Shown: positions 8,255 to 17,761, numbered from the stretch's first letter. The stretch is 40,090 bases of DNA from Candidatus Andersenbacteria bacterium RIFCSPHIGHO2_02_FULL_46_16 (GCA_001817065.1 MHHQ01000005.1:82651-122740); one strand, 5' to 3'. Translations and numbers: made by a program. Notes: generated by a model from the letters alone, not told the origin.

Positions 8255-11089
8255 ATGAAAAACAAAAAGGGAAAGATAAAACTTGCTTTAATAGATTCGC
8301 ACGCATTGATTCATCGGGCGTATCATGCGTTGCCGCCAATGACAACTAAAGAAGGTCAACCGACTGGAGCTGTTTATGGGTTTACCACGATGCTGCTGAA
8401 AATGCTGAAGACGGTTAAGCCGACGCACGTGGCAGCTACTTTTGATTTAAAAGGGCCAACCTTTCGACATCTGGCATATCAGGAATACAAAGCGCATCGA
8501 AAAAAACCGGACGATGAGTTAATTGCACAATTCGTAGTGGTACGGGAGGTGTTAACGGCGTTTAACATTCCTATTATTGATAAACAAGGATTTGAGGCGG
8601 ACGATATTATTGGCACCTTGGCTAAACAGATGGTCGGGAAAGCTAAAGTGGTGGTGGTAACTGGCGATAAGGACACGCTGCAGCTGGTGAATGATGACGT
8701 GACAGTCTTTACATTAAAAAGAGGGATGAGCGACACGGTGCTGTACGACGAAGCATTGGTGCGTGAGCGATATGGTTTTGAGCCGTTGCTGCTGCCGGAT
8801 TATAAGGGGTTGGCTGGCGATCCTTCAGATAACATTCCAGGGGTGCGCGGGATAGGTGATAAGACGGCTAAGGACTTGGTTAGCGAATACGGATCGATTG
8901 AAGAAATTTATGCTCATCTGGAGGAAGTAGTGCCGCGGGTGAAAAGTCGACTGGAGGATCAGCGGGAGGCAGCGCTGTTTAGCCGAAAGCTGGCGACAAT
9001 AAAAAGAAATGTGAAAATAAAGTTTAATATAGATGACGCGAAGCTTGATGACTTTGATGTGGAGCAGGTAAGGCAGGTATTTGAGAAGCTGGGATTTCGC
9101 AGTTTATTAGGAAGATTGCCGCGGAGCGCACGAGGCGGAGTGCAGCCCACGCTTTTTAGAAACCAAGAGGCGTCAGAAGATTTGACTAAATTGCACGAGA
9201 AAACAAGTTTGGTGCCAGCGGATCCAAAGTCGCGCGGATTAAAACGTATTTTGCCTGATCAACTGGCGGCAAGATCGAGCCGGAAAGTGGCGCGCGGGCA
9301 AATGAATGATTTTTATTTAGTGGAGAGTGAGAGACAGCAGCAGGAGCTGATAAAACGTTTAAATAAGGAGAAGTACGTGGCGGTAGACACGGAGAATGAC
9401 CGATTAGGAGCGAGGGAATACCCGATTGTGGGTTTAAGTTTTGCGGTAAAAAATGGCCAGAAGATTGAGGCTTGGTACGCACCGACTGATCGCAAGCAGG
9501 TGATGGTATGGCGAGAGCTGCTGGAAAATCCACAGGTGGGCAAGATCGGTCATAACCTGAAATATGACGTCGAGGTGCTGGCGCAGTCGGGAATCACTTT
9601 AGGTCCGATTATTTTTGACACAATGGTGGCGAGTTATTTATTGAATCCAGGGTCAAGGCAGTACGGTCTAGATATGTTAGCAGAACAAGAGCTGGGTTAT
9701 AGCTGCATACCGATAACGGACTTGATTGGCACTGGTAAGCAGCAGCTGGCTATGAGTGATGTGCCTTTGGAGCAGGTGGCGCCGTATGCCTGCGAGGATG
9801 CGATGGTAGCGTGGCAATTGTATGAGGTTTTTGAGAAGCAGATGGCTGGGCAGGGGCTAACGCGTGTATTTGAGGAATTAGAGATGCCGCTAATACCGAT
9901 ATTGGCGGAGATGGAACTGGCGGGAGTGATGATTGATATCAAGGAGCTGGAGAAGCTGCGTAAAATTGTGGCAGAAAGACGAAATAGTCTACAGGAGAAG
10001 ATTTGGCGATCAGCGGGGAAGGAATTCAACGTTAACTCTACACGGCAATTGCGAACAGTATTATACGAAGAGTTGAAGCTGCCAATAGTCGGCATTACGC
10101 GGACGCAGTCGGGATTTTCTACAGCAGCGGCTGAGCTAGATAAACTTAAAGGGAAGCACCCGATTATTGCCTGGCTAGAAGACTATCGGGAAGTCAGCAA
10201 GTTACTGAATACTTATATTGAGACGTTGCCGGGATTGGCAGATAAACAGACGGGCAGAATCTACGCCAAATTTAATCAGACAGTAGCTGCCACGGGGAGA
10301 CTATCTTCCTCTGATCCGAACCTGCAGAACATTCCAGTGCGAACAGACTTAGGCAAAGAAATTCGGGCGGCATTTGTTGCTGAGCCGGGGATGAGACTAG
10401 TGAAAGCGGACTACTCCCAGCTGGAATTGCGTGTGGCGGCTCATATTGCGCGTGATGAAAAAATGATGGACGCGTTTAGAGCTGGTGAAGACATTCACCG
10501 GGCAACAGCGGCTTGGGTGCATGGGGTAGAAATAAGTCAGGTGACCGAAGAACAGAGGCGGCAAGCTAAGACACTGAATTTCGGCGTGTTGTACGGCATG
10601 GGTGCGCAAAAATTTGCTCGTTCGGCTGACGTATCAGTGGAGGAAGCGCGATCATTTATTGAGAGATATAAGGAGCAGTATGAAGGGATTACGCGATGGA
10701 TTGATGCCACAGTTAAGCAAGCGAGGGAGCTGGGGTTTGTGGAAACTTTGTTGGGACGACGACGTTATATCCCGGAGATAAATTCGCGAGCGCCAATGGT
10801 GAGATCGGGGGCGGAGAGGGCAGCCTTTAATTTTCCGGTACAGGGTACGGCGGCGGATATACTAAAGAAAGCGATGATAGATTTAGCAGCGGTGCTGCGG
10901 CGGGATTTTGTGGAAGCAAGAATGGTATTAACCGTGCATGATGAACTAGTTTGCGAGGTGCCAGAAGAGCAGGCGGAAAAAATTGCGCGAGTAATGAAGG
11001 AAATTATGGAGGGAGCAGTTAAGCTGGATGTACCAGTGGAAGTGGAAGTGGCGGTTGGCCAAAACTGGCGAGATGTTAAGAAGCGATAA
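8255..11089 (+). CDS. polA: DNA polymerase I
   Basis: 5'-3' exonuclease/FEN domain (N-terminus), 3'-5' exonuclease (VDTEND, NLKYD, YACEDA) and family A polymerase motifs (DYSQLELRVAAHIA, RRQAKTLNFGVLYGMG, TVHDELVCEV). Confidence 0.97.
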   Translation: MKNKKGKIKLALIDSHALIHRAYHALPPMTTKEGQPTGAVYGFTTMLLKMLKTVKPTHVAATFDLKGPTFRHLAYQEYKAHRKKPDDELIAQFVVVREVLTAFNIPIIDKQGFEADDIIGTLAKQMVGKAKVVVVTGDKDTLQLVNDDVTVFTLKRGMSDTVLYDEALVRERYGFEPLLLPDYKGLAGDPSDNIPGVRGIGDKTAKDLVSEYGSIEEIYAHLEEVVPRVKSRLEDQREAALFSRKLATIKRNVKIKFNIDDAKLDDFDVEQVRQVFEKLGFRSLLGRLPRSARGGVQPTLFRNQEASEDLTKLHEKTSLVPADPKSRGLKRILPDQLAARSSRKVARGQMNDFYLVESERQQQELIKRLNKEKYVAVDTENDRLGAREYPIVGLSFAVKNGQKIEAWYAPTDRKQVMVWRELLENPQVGKIGHNLKYDVEVLAQSGITLGPIIFDTMVASYLLNPGSRQYGLDMLAEQELGYSCIPITDLIGTGKQQLAMSDVPLEQVAPYACEDAMVAWQLYEVFEKQMAGQGLTRVFEELEMPLIPILAEMELAGVMIDIKELEKLRKIVAERRNSLQEKIWRSAGKEFNVNSTRQLRTVLYEELKLPIVGITRTQSGFSTAAAELDKLKGKHPIIAWLEDYREVSKLLNTYIETLPGLADKQTGRIYAKFNQTVAATGRLSSSDPNLQNIPVRTDLGKEIRAAFVAEPGMRLVKADYSQLELRVAAHIARDEKMMDAFRAGEDIHRATAAWVHGVEISQVTEEQRRQAKTLNFGVLYGMGAQKFARSADVSVEEARSFIERYKEQYEGITRWIDATVKQARELGFVETLLGRRRYIPEINSRAPMVRSGAERAAFNFPVQGTAADILKKAMIDLAAVLRRDFVEARMVLTVHDELVCEVPEEQAEKIARVMKEIMEGAVKLDVPVEVEVAVGQNWRDVKKR

Positions 11090-11098
11090 AGAACAAAC

Positions 11099-11340
11099 GA
11101 GGTAAGTCACCATCCGTAAATAACTTAACCATTTCTCGCCCACTATGCGCCAATCTACGACTTTTCTTCAGTCGCGAACCACTCACCGTAGCTTGGCTAC
11201 GGCTCCTGGTTCGCTCCAGCCGTCGCTACCACCTTCGCTAAAGTTACGGTGGTCAAGAAAGCTATGGCCGGCAGGCAATTGGAAAAGCCGTATCTCGACG
11301 CATATTGAACGAGATCTGGTCAAGTTATTTTTGGATGGCG
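11099..11340. repeat. MITE-like element, ~233-242 bp, with ~59 bp imperfect terminal inverted repeats
   Basis: CACCATCCGTAAATAACTTAACCATTTCTCGCCCACTATGCGCC... vs reverse complement of ...GACGCATATTGAACGAGATCTGGTCAAGTTATTTTTGGATGGCG. The left 71 bp (11099-11169) is identical to 39997-40067. Confidence 0.8.
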
Positions 11341-11400
11341 CCTAAGCTCCACTGAGACAGCAGTAAATTGAATAGAAATAAATTGGGGCTTCTGCGAAAA

Positions 11401-12678
11401 TTATTTTGTTTTCCAAAGGCTGGATAGTCGCTGCCAGTGTTGGGGGGTGAGTGTGTGATAGGCGTAAAATGAAACGCCGGCGGGGAACTCTTGCGTGGCG
11501 GCAGTTATAGCAGCAGCAAATTGAGCGGGAGGCAGAGGGTCTTCGCTGGCAAAACCTTGCACGCTGACGGCTACGGGAATATCACTCTTGAGCTGTTGTT
11601 TGAATTGCCGAACCATGGAGGCTGTCCAGTTGGGTGGCTGGGGATGCTCGAAGTCGAGGAAAAGACTTTGAATTTCAATGATATTTGGTTGCAGTGAGGA
11701 CAGTGCGGCAATATCCGTACCCAGCCACTCTTTAATAGCACTGGACGATAGTAAATTACCTCGAGCGTCCGGCTCGGTAAAAATAGTGATAATAATGGGT
11801 CGGTTAGCGTGTCGCCTGACTTGTTGCATTGTCTGGGCGACAAAGTTTGTTACTATGCCTGCCCGGGCATTGACTAGGCGATCGTATAGTTCAAGATCAG
11901 ATGATTGGCCGGAAAGATTAAGATTTTTTATGAGCTGAGTGGGTTGGTGGATGCCTGCTTGCTGATATATAAAGATGGCGGGATCAGAGAAGTCAGTGTA
12001 GAAGCTATCGTCTTTGTCACCCCAACCAATTAAAGGTTCTGATATTACCCAGCCGTCGAGGGGTAATTGATTGACTTCGTTAATCACCTGTAAGTGATAT
12101 TTGATAAAGTCGGGATGAGCTAAAGAAGCAAAAGGCAAATTAATGCCCGGCTCGTCAGTTTGATTATAAGGTTCGTTGTTGATCGTGCGGGCGTACCAGT
12201 CGGGATGTTGTTGCGCGGGAAAATTGTCTTTGCCGACTACGAACCAAGCATATACTTGTAAATGAGCGGCGTGGGCTTCGGTGATAAATTTCTCAAGCCA
12301 TTGCTGTTGTCCAAAGGGACTTATGGGAGCAAGGGAGCTATGATAGTTAGCATTCCCATCGCTCCAGGGATTAATAAAAACTGTGTTGGCTCCGGCAGAG
12401 GTTAATTGACTGATAAGTTGTTGGCGGAAAGCAGCTTGATTTTCAGGTATGTCCATGGAGGATAAGTCGACGCGGACAGACTTTATCAGGGGTGATGCTG
12501 GGGTAGATGCGGGCAGAACAGATCCAGGAGGTATGGAGGTGATGGTATTTAGCGTAGGTTTAATAAAAAAAGTTATAGTGGCAATAAAAACACTTGTTAT
12601 AATAGTAATGGCTAAGTATTTGTATTTGTTAATGGCCGTGATAGGATTGATAGATTTTATAAATAAGATATTATCCAT
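11401..12678 (-). CDS. Membrane-anchored putative glycoside hydrolase-like protein (PgaB C-terminal/GHL-like)
   Basis: N-terminal TM (YLAITIITSVFIATITFF), then a TIM-barrel-like pattern (GANTVFINPW, HLQVYAWFVV, HPDFIKYHLQVINEV, PLDGWVISEPL). ATG at 12678 is preferred to the 12717 start. Confidence 0.6.
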   Translation of the reverse strand: MDNILFIKSINPITAINKYKYLAITIITSVFIATITFFIKPTLNTITSIPPGSVLPASTPASPLIKSVRVDLSSMDIPENQAAFRQQLISQLTSAGANTVFINPWSDGNANYHSSLAPISPFGQQQWLEKFITEAHAAHLQVYAWFVVGKDNFPAQQHPDWYARTINNEPYNQTDEPGINLPFASLAHPDFIKYHLQVINEVNQLPLDGWVISEPLIGWGDKDDSFYTDFSDPAIFIYQQAGIHQPTQLIKNLNLSGQSSDLELYDRLVNARAGIVTNFVAQTMQQVRRHANRPIIITIFTEPDARGNLLSSSAIKEWLGTDIAALSSLQPNIIEIQSLFLDFEHPQPPNWTASMVRQFKQQLKSDIPVAVSVQGFASEDPLPPAQFAAAITAATQEFPAGVSFYAYHTLTPQHWQRLSSLWKTK

Positions 12679-13933
12679 GACTAATATATTAAGTGGTTTT
12701 ATTGGCAAGGCTGTCAATGTTACTTTTGTAACTTTATTAATAGCGGGCAGTATGGTGTGGTCGACGGGTGGAGCAAAGGCACAAGTGGCTGGCTCGATAA
12801 TAAATCCTGGCTTTGAAGACCAAGCGACGGGGACTGATAAAAAAGTGGCCGCCGGGTGGTTGCCGTATGAACAGGGATATAAAAGAGTAAAGGCAGCGCA
12901 TACGGGGGCATGGGGTATTACTTTGCAGAGCGATCGCAGTAATCCAGGGACGGCCGGGGCTTACCAGAGGATTGATTTGCAACAAGGAGAAATAAAACCG
13001 GTGCAAATTACTGGATACATAAAAGGTGATAGGATTGTAAATCAAGCAGGTGGGTGGTTCGGAGCTAGCTTATACGCGGAAATATATTTACAGGACGGTT
13101 CCGTGGTTTATTGGAATTCGGTACCCAATTTTGGCACGTTTGGCTGGCGATGGATTGGCTTTAATACCGGGACGTTAGCGGCTGTGAATCAGCCAATCGA
13201 TCATATCTTCCTGGTGCCGATTCTAGGTGACGCCAGGGGGCAAGCGTGGTTTGATGATATTGCTGTAAAGGAGCATGAACCGGGAGTGGGAGTGGTCACT
13301 ATTATGTTTGATGATGGAGAATTGAGTACTTACGAAGAGGCACTACCGGCCATGGAAAAGCAGGGCTGGCAAGGGTCAACCGCGGTAATTACCGAAATGG
13401 TTGACGAGGATGGATTTATGGGCTGGGAACAACTACAAGCGTTACAACGAAAGGGTTGGGAAGTTGTTTCTCATGGTATAACGCACGAGGACCTGACTAC
13501 GTTATCAGTCAATAAGGTTAAACAAGAGCTAAATAATTCAAAGCGGCAACTGGAACGCAAGGGATTAGTAGTTAACCATTTTGCTTTACCGTTTGGCGCT
13601 TACAACGCAGAGATTATGGCTTTGGGGACCAAGTCTTACAAATCAGTCCGGGCTTATGAACAAGGAAGCAATCCGGTAGGTATATTGCCCTGGGAGGTTA
13701 AGGTACATGGGGTAACGACAGCAACAGATTCCGCGACGATTGCTGATTGGGTTAATGAAGCAAAAAATAAGGGGCAGTGGATCGTGATTGTTTACCATAA
13801 GATTGCGGAAATGGGCGATGATGCTTATTTCACTACGCCGTCTGATCTAGAAGAAATGTTACAGACAATTAGCGATAGCGGTATTGAAGTTGTTACCTAC
13901 AATCAAGGTTGGGAAAAATTTGGTGCTTTGTAG
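12677..13933 (+). CDS. Exported polysaccharide deacetylase (NodB domain) with N-terminal carbohydrate-binding-like beta domain
   Basis: Signal peptide MTNILSGFIGKAVNVTFVTLLIAGSMVWSTGGAKA; VTIMFDDGELSTYEEALPAM, EVVSHGITHEDL, HFALPFGAYN. Confidence 0.85.
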   Translation: MTNILSGFIGKAVNVTFVTLLIAGSMVWSTGGAKAQVAGSIINPGFEDQATGTDKKVAAGWLPYEQGYKRVKAAHTGAWGITLQSDRSNPGTAGAYQRIDLQQGEIKPVQITGYIKGDRIVNQAGGWFGASLYAEIYLQDGSVVYWNSVPNFGTFGWRWIGFNTGTLAAVNQPIDHIFLVPILGDARGQAWFDDIAVKEHEPGVGVVTIMFDDGELSTYEEALPAMEKQGWQGSTAVITEMVDEDGFMGWEQLQALQRKGWEVVSHGITHEDLTTLSVNKVKQELNNSKRQLERKGLVVNHFALPFGAYNAEIMALGTKSYKSVRAYEQGSNPVGILPWEVKVHGVTTATDSATIADWVNEAKNKGQWIVIVYHKIAEMGDDAYFTTPSDLEEMLQTISDSGIEVVTYNQGWEKFGAL

Positions 13934-13970
13934 AGAGGGGCAAAACAAACAATTAGGCAGTGGTAATCTC

Positions 13971-15239
13971 TTATTGTTGAGGAGATGGCTCCGAGCGGCG
14001 TTCGGGAGGCACCCAAACACCAGATGATTTTGTGGCAATGGCTTCTTTGAAGGCATAGAGGAAAATGGCGGCATCTACATAGCGCAAAAAGATGAAGACA
14101 AGACCGTAGATGGATAGTTTATCCTCTTGTTCTTTGAAAGCGACAAAGATAGTAATAAGGTAGTCGGCTAGTATCAGGAAGGCGTAGATGGTTGATAATT
14201 CAATCCAGTGGGTACTTAGCCAGATCAAGGCAGAATTATCGGAGGGGAAGAGGTTGGGCACAAAGTAATAACTGAGAGCGAGAAGAAGAAGGGTGGGAAT
14301 AATAAAAAGCAGCAAGGCAAAAATAAAAGTTTCGATTAAGGACACGCCAAGTGATAACCAGAAAAAGGATGGCCAGACGCCCCAGTATTTGATCGTCTGG
14401 AAAAAGCCTAGGTTCCAGCGCAGTATTTGCGAGCGATAATCGGCAAAGTTATCTGGGTCTTGGGTGGTAGCGATAACGGACGGGTGGTGAGCGATAGTGC
14501 CGAGCTTTTGTTTGTGCAGCTGGAAGGCCATATTAAAGTCCTCGAGAATAACGCCGGGGGCATAAAAGTTGAGGTGGCGCAAAATGTCAGTGCGATAGAG
14601 GCAGGCAAATCCGGGAATCACCGGATTAACATTGGTGTGGTGCCAGGTCTGGCCATACATAATGATGGGCTGGATAAAACCATATAACCGCATGCGATAG
14701 GCGACAAAAAGCATGCGTCGGGAAAAACCGGGATGTTTCTGCCAGCGCGTTTTAGTATAAGCAGCGACGACGGCCACATGTTTGGCAGGATCAAATAACG
14801 GCAAGGCATGGCGTAAGAAATTTTGATCGAAAATAGTGTCAGCATCAGCAATCAGCAGGTAGTGATAACGGTCGAGTAATCTAAAGTAGGCAATGATTTT
14901 CTGCAGGGCTTTCGCTTTGCCAAGACCGGGGTTTTGTTCTAGGACGATGCAACCCATTTGGCGGGCGATCTGGGCTGTTTGGTCATGTGAACCATCGCTA
15001 ACCACGTAGATCTGACGAACGGGAACAAGTCTTTGCAATGAATCAATGGCATCCTTGAGGACCAATTCTTCGTTATGCGCAGGCAAACACACGGCGACGT
15101 CCTTAGCGGCAGATAACAATTGGGCGTTGGATAAGGGGCGTGGAGAGTTGTTGTTTGAGGAATGGTCTGATAGATAGCGCAGGCCACTAATAAAACACCA
15201 GAATATAGTATTTATGCTTATCGGAAGAATACCTTTCAT
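13971..15239 (-). CDS. Family 2 glycosyltransferase, processive poly-GlcNAc synthase-like (PgaC/IcaA-like)
   Basis: VAVCLPAHNEELVLKDAIDSL, YVVSDGSHDQTA, LLIADADTIF, GVILEDFNMAFQLHK, QILRWNLGFFQTI; C-terminal TM helices. Confidence 0.85.
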   Translation of the reverse strand: MKGILPISINTIFWCFISGLRYLSDHSSNNNSPRPLSNAQLLSAAKDVAVCLPAHNEELVLKDAIDSLQRLVPVRQIYVVSDGSHDQTAQIARQMGCIVLEQNPGLGKAKALQKIIAYFRLLDRYHYLLIADADTIFDQNFLRHALPLFDPAKHVAVVAAYTKTRWQKHPGFSRRMLFVAYRMRLYGFIQPIIMYGQTWHHTNVNPVIPGFACLYRTDILRHLNFYAPGVILEDFNMAFQLHKQKLGTIAHHPSVIATTQDPDNFADYRSQILRWNLGFFQTIKYWGVWPSFFWLSLGVSLIETFIFALLLFIIPTLLLLALSYYFVPNLFPSDNSALIWLSTHWIELSTIYAFLILADYLITIFVAFKEQEDKLSIYGLVFIFLRYVDAAIFLYAFKEAIATKSSGVWVPPERRSEPSPQQ

Positions 15240-15304
15240 AAGTTGGAAGAGTAGGATAATGCGTCTAGTTTGTCGAACAGACTTGCGGAACAGGGCAGGG
15301 GATC

Positions 15305-15332
15305 TTGCATAATTGATTAACTATCCTATAGT
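15305..15332 (+). promoter_or_regulatory. Putative promoter upstream of the SDR gene
   Basis: TTGCAT, 16 bp spacer, TATAGT. Confidence 0.45.
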
Positions 15333-15367
15333 GGAGAATAAGTTTAATCGACGGGGAAAAGCTGGAG

Positions 15368-15407
15368 TGGAGGGATTGCTTTTTGAGAAGCACCTCCATT
15401 TTTATTT
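15368..15407 (+). terminator. Terminator-like hairpin in the leader of the SDR gene (possible attenuator)
   Basis: TGGAGG-GAT-TGCTT-TTTGAG-AAGCA-CCTCCA followed by TTTTTATTTTT, 31 bp before the ATG. Confidence 0.7.
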
Positions 15408-15438
15408 TTAATTAGGGCAATTTAAGGAAATTATTGTT

Positions 15439-16416
15439 ATGAAGCGAGCATTAGTGACAGGTGGGGCAGGATTTATTGGCTCACATATGTGCGCTGCCTT
15501 AGTGGACGAAGGTTATCAAGTGACTTGTCTGGATAATTTTAGTACGGGCAAAAAGGCCAATATTGCTGAGTTGAAAGGGGTGCAAGGTATAGAGGGTGAT
15601 GTAAATGATTGGCGTTTCATGAAGCAGCTCTTGGGGAACAAGTTTGAAGCGGTGTTCCATTACGCAGCACAGGTGGGAGTGCAGCGAACAGAGGAAGCGC
15701 CGATAGGAGTACTGAATGATGTATTGGGTATGCGAAATTTGGCGCGGTTGGCGAAAGAGGGAGTGGTAGAAAAGATAGTTTTTGCGTCATCTTCTGAAGT
15801 GTATGGCAATCCTCGTCGGCTGCCGGAGAAGGAGCAAGATGGGATAATTGGCTGGACGCCATATACAGCAGTAAAACTATACGGGGAGCATTTATTTGCA
15901 TCGTTGTGGCAGGAACATCGTATTCCCACGGTCAGTCTGCGTTTCTTTAATGTTTACGGATCGAGACAGATCGGGACGGCCTATGGGTTTGTGGTATCAA
16001 TCTTTATCAACCAGGCGTTGGCGGGAAAAAATCTGACAATCTTTGGCGATGGCCGACAGACCCGGGATTTTGTATATGTCGCGGATAATGTGCGGATGAC
16101 ATTGGCGGCGGCCGAGGGCCAGCGATCGTGGGGGGAAGTAATCAATGTTGGTTCAGGACGTGAAGCAAGTATATTAGATTTGGCTGTTTTGATTAATGGG
16201 GTAGCCGGGACAAAAGGCCAGGACGCGTTAAAGTTTTTACCAGCCAGAAACAGAGAGGTGGCACGTCGACTCGCTTCCACCAAAAAAATGGCTGAACTGG
16301 TGGGGGTGAAGAGTGAGTTTTCGTTGGCGGAAGGAATAAAAAAGACCATAGAAGAGAGACGGTTGAATGATCTATGGAGCGAGGAACCACTACGTATAAT
16401 GGCAGTGGGTGCATAG
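15439..16416 (+). CDS. NAD-dependent epimerase/dehydratase (extended SDR; UDP-sugar 4-epimerase-like)
   Basis: VTGGAGFIGSHM, SSSEVYG, YTAVKLYGE, RFFNVYG, DGRQTRDFVYVADNV. Confidence 0.92.
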   Translation: MKRALVTGGAGFIGSHMCAALVDEGYQVTCLDNFSTGKKANIAELKGVQGIEGDVNDWRFMKQLLGNKFEAVFHYAAQVGVQRTEEAPIGVLNDVLGMRNLARLAKEGVVEKIVFASSSEVYGNPRRLPEKEQDGIIGWTPYTAVKLYGEHLFASLWQEHRIPTVSLRFFNVYGSRQIGTAYGFVVSIFINQALAGKNLTIFGDGRQTRDFVYVADNVRMTLAAAEGQRSWGEVINVGSGREASILDLAVLINGVAGTKGQDALKFLPARNREVARRLASTKKMAELVGVKSEFSLAEGIKKTIEERRLNDLWSEEPLRIMAVGA

Positions 16417-16426
16417 CCATTTCGAT

Positions 16427-17449
16427 TTATTCTAAATATTGATTAGCGCAATCGTTGTAGGTATTGATTTGTTGATTGAGCTGGTCAGACAGGCTGGCTA
16501 ATTTTTCGTTTAGCTGGTTATAAGTAGTAACTTGGTTATTGTAATCTGCGAGTTGGGTGGTTTGTTTTTGGTTGAGCAAAGAGGCGGTATTGCTGGCGGT
16601 GGTGGCTTGCTGCTGCAAGGTTTGGCCGTCTTGCTGGAGTTGTCGGGCTTGTTTATATAAGGCGTCAGCATCACTAGGTGTATTGGGGGCTTGGGAGTCT
16701 TTGCCCTCTTTTATTATGGTGTTGCCCCGCGCAATTTCTTCGTTACCAGAGTTAGACAGACGCGTGGCGTCAGCAAGCAAGGCGTCGATACGTTCTTGGC
16801 GTTGCTGCAAGTCGTTTTTTGTAGTGCTTAACTGATCGGCTAATTGGCTCAAAGTTGTCTGTTGTTCATTGAATGATTGTTGAATTGTTTCATCCGGCTG
16901 GGGGCATGCGTTAGCGGGTAAGGCAAATGTTTGTACGGCTAACCAAGTTGATCGATCGTCGAATTTGCCGGCGGTGGCCGCAATGCCGATTTCTGAAAAT
17001 CCCTGGCTTAAAATATTGGCGCGATGACCAGGGCTGTCCATCCAGGCTTGAACCAAGTCGGTATCGTCAGCGTAGTTGCCTAAGGCGAGATTCTCGCCGA
17101 TACGCAAATACTGGTAATTGACCCGATCGACGATATCGGCTGGGCCGATGCCATCTGGTGAGTCGTGATCAAAATATTGTCTGGCAAACATGTCCTTAAG
17201 TTTATTATCGGCTGCCTGACTCAAGGTTGAATTGAGTACCAGAGGAGCCAAGTTATTGATTTGCCGATGTTTATTTGTTTCGGCTAGTATTCCGGCCACA
17301 GTGAGCGGATTACCGGGATAGCCTTTAGGGCCACGGAGGGGGCCGGGTAAGCCACGGTCCTTCGATATAACGCCGCTAAGGTAAAAAAAGATAGAAGCAC
17401 CAACTAGAAGAACTAACAAGGCAAGTAATATTTTAGTGCTGATACGCAT
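16427..17449 (-). CDS. CAP/SCP-domain exported protein with C-terminal coiled coil
   Basis: N-terminal TM; HDSPDGIGPADIV, IGENLALG, WMDSPGHRANILSQGFSEIGIA; Q/N-rich heptad-like C-terminus. Confidence 0.9.
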   Translation of the reverse strand: MRISTKILLALLVLLVGASIFFYLSGVISKDRGLPGPLRGPKGYPGNPLTVAGILAETNKHRQINNLAPLVLNSTLSQAADNKLKDMFARQYFDHDSPDGIGPADIVDRVNYQYLRIGENLALGNYADDTDLVQAWMDSPGHRANILSQGFSEIGIAATAGKFDDRSTWLAVQTFALPANACPQPDETIQQSFNEQQTTLSQLADQLSTTKNDLQQRQERIDALLADATRLSNSGNEEIARGNTIIKEGKDSQAPNTPSDADALYKQARQLQQDGQTLQQQATTASNTASLLNQKQTTQLADYNNQVTTYNQLNEKLASLSDQLNQQINTYNDCANQYLE

Positions 17450-17578
17450 AGATAATTAATAGAGAAGCAAAGATGGTGGAGGTAGTTTAGGTTCTATTGA
17501 AGCTAGGAAAGTTTGAGTATGCTGGAAAAGAGTTTATATAAATTTAACATAAATCCAACAAACAGGAGGCGCTAAAAG

Positions 17579-17761
17579 ATGAGACTGGTGAGGTGGGAGC
17601 CGTGGGCAGAGCTGGAAAGCTTACTAGACAACACATTGATGATGGTGGAGCAGGGTTCGGCCGAAGCAGACTTGGGAGAGGGGATATTGCAAGTAACTAT
17701 GTCTAAGGCAGCAGACAAGGGAATCGGTAAAGTGAAGGTGAAAGTAAAAAATGAAAAATAG
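17579..17761 (+). CDS. Small 60 aa protein with Hsp20-like N-terminus
   Basis: MRLVRWEPWAELESLLD resembles the Hsp20 start M(x)LVRWDPFRELE, with RBS AGGAGG upstream. The alpha-crystallin core is missing. Confidence 0.5.
   Translation: MRLVRWEPWAELESLLDNTLMMVEQGSAEADLGEGILQVTMSKAADKGIGKVKVKVKNEK

Noticed and set aside
12449-12676. Upstream in-frame extension of the polysaccharide deacetylase
   Set aside because: Antisense to the neighbouring gene; a clean signal peptide begins at 12677.
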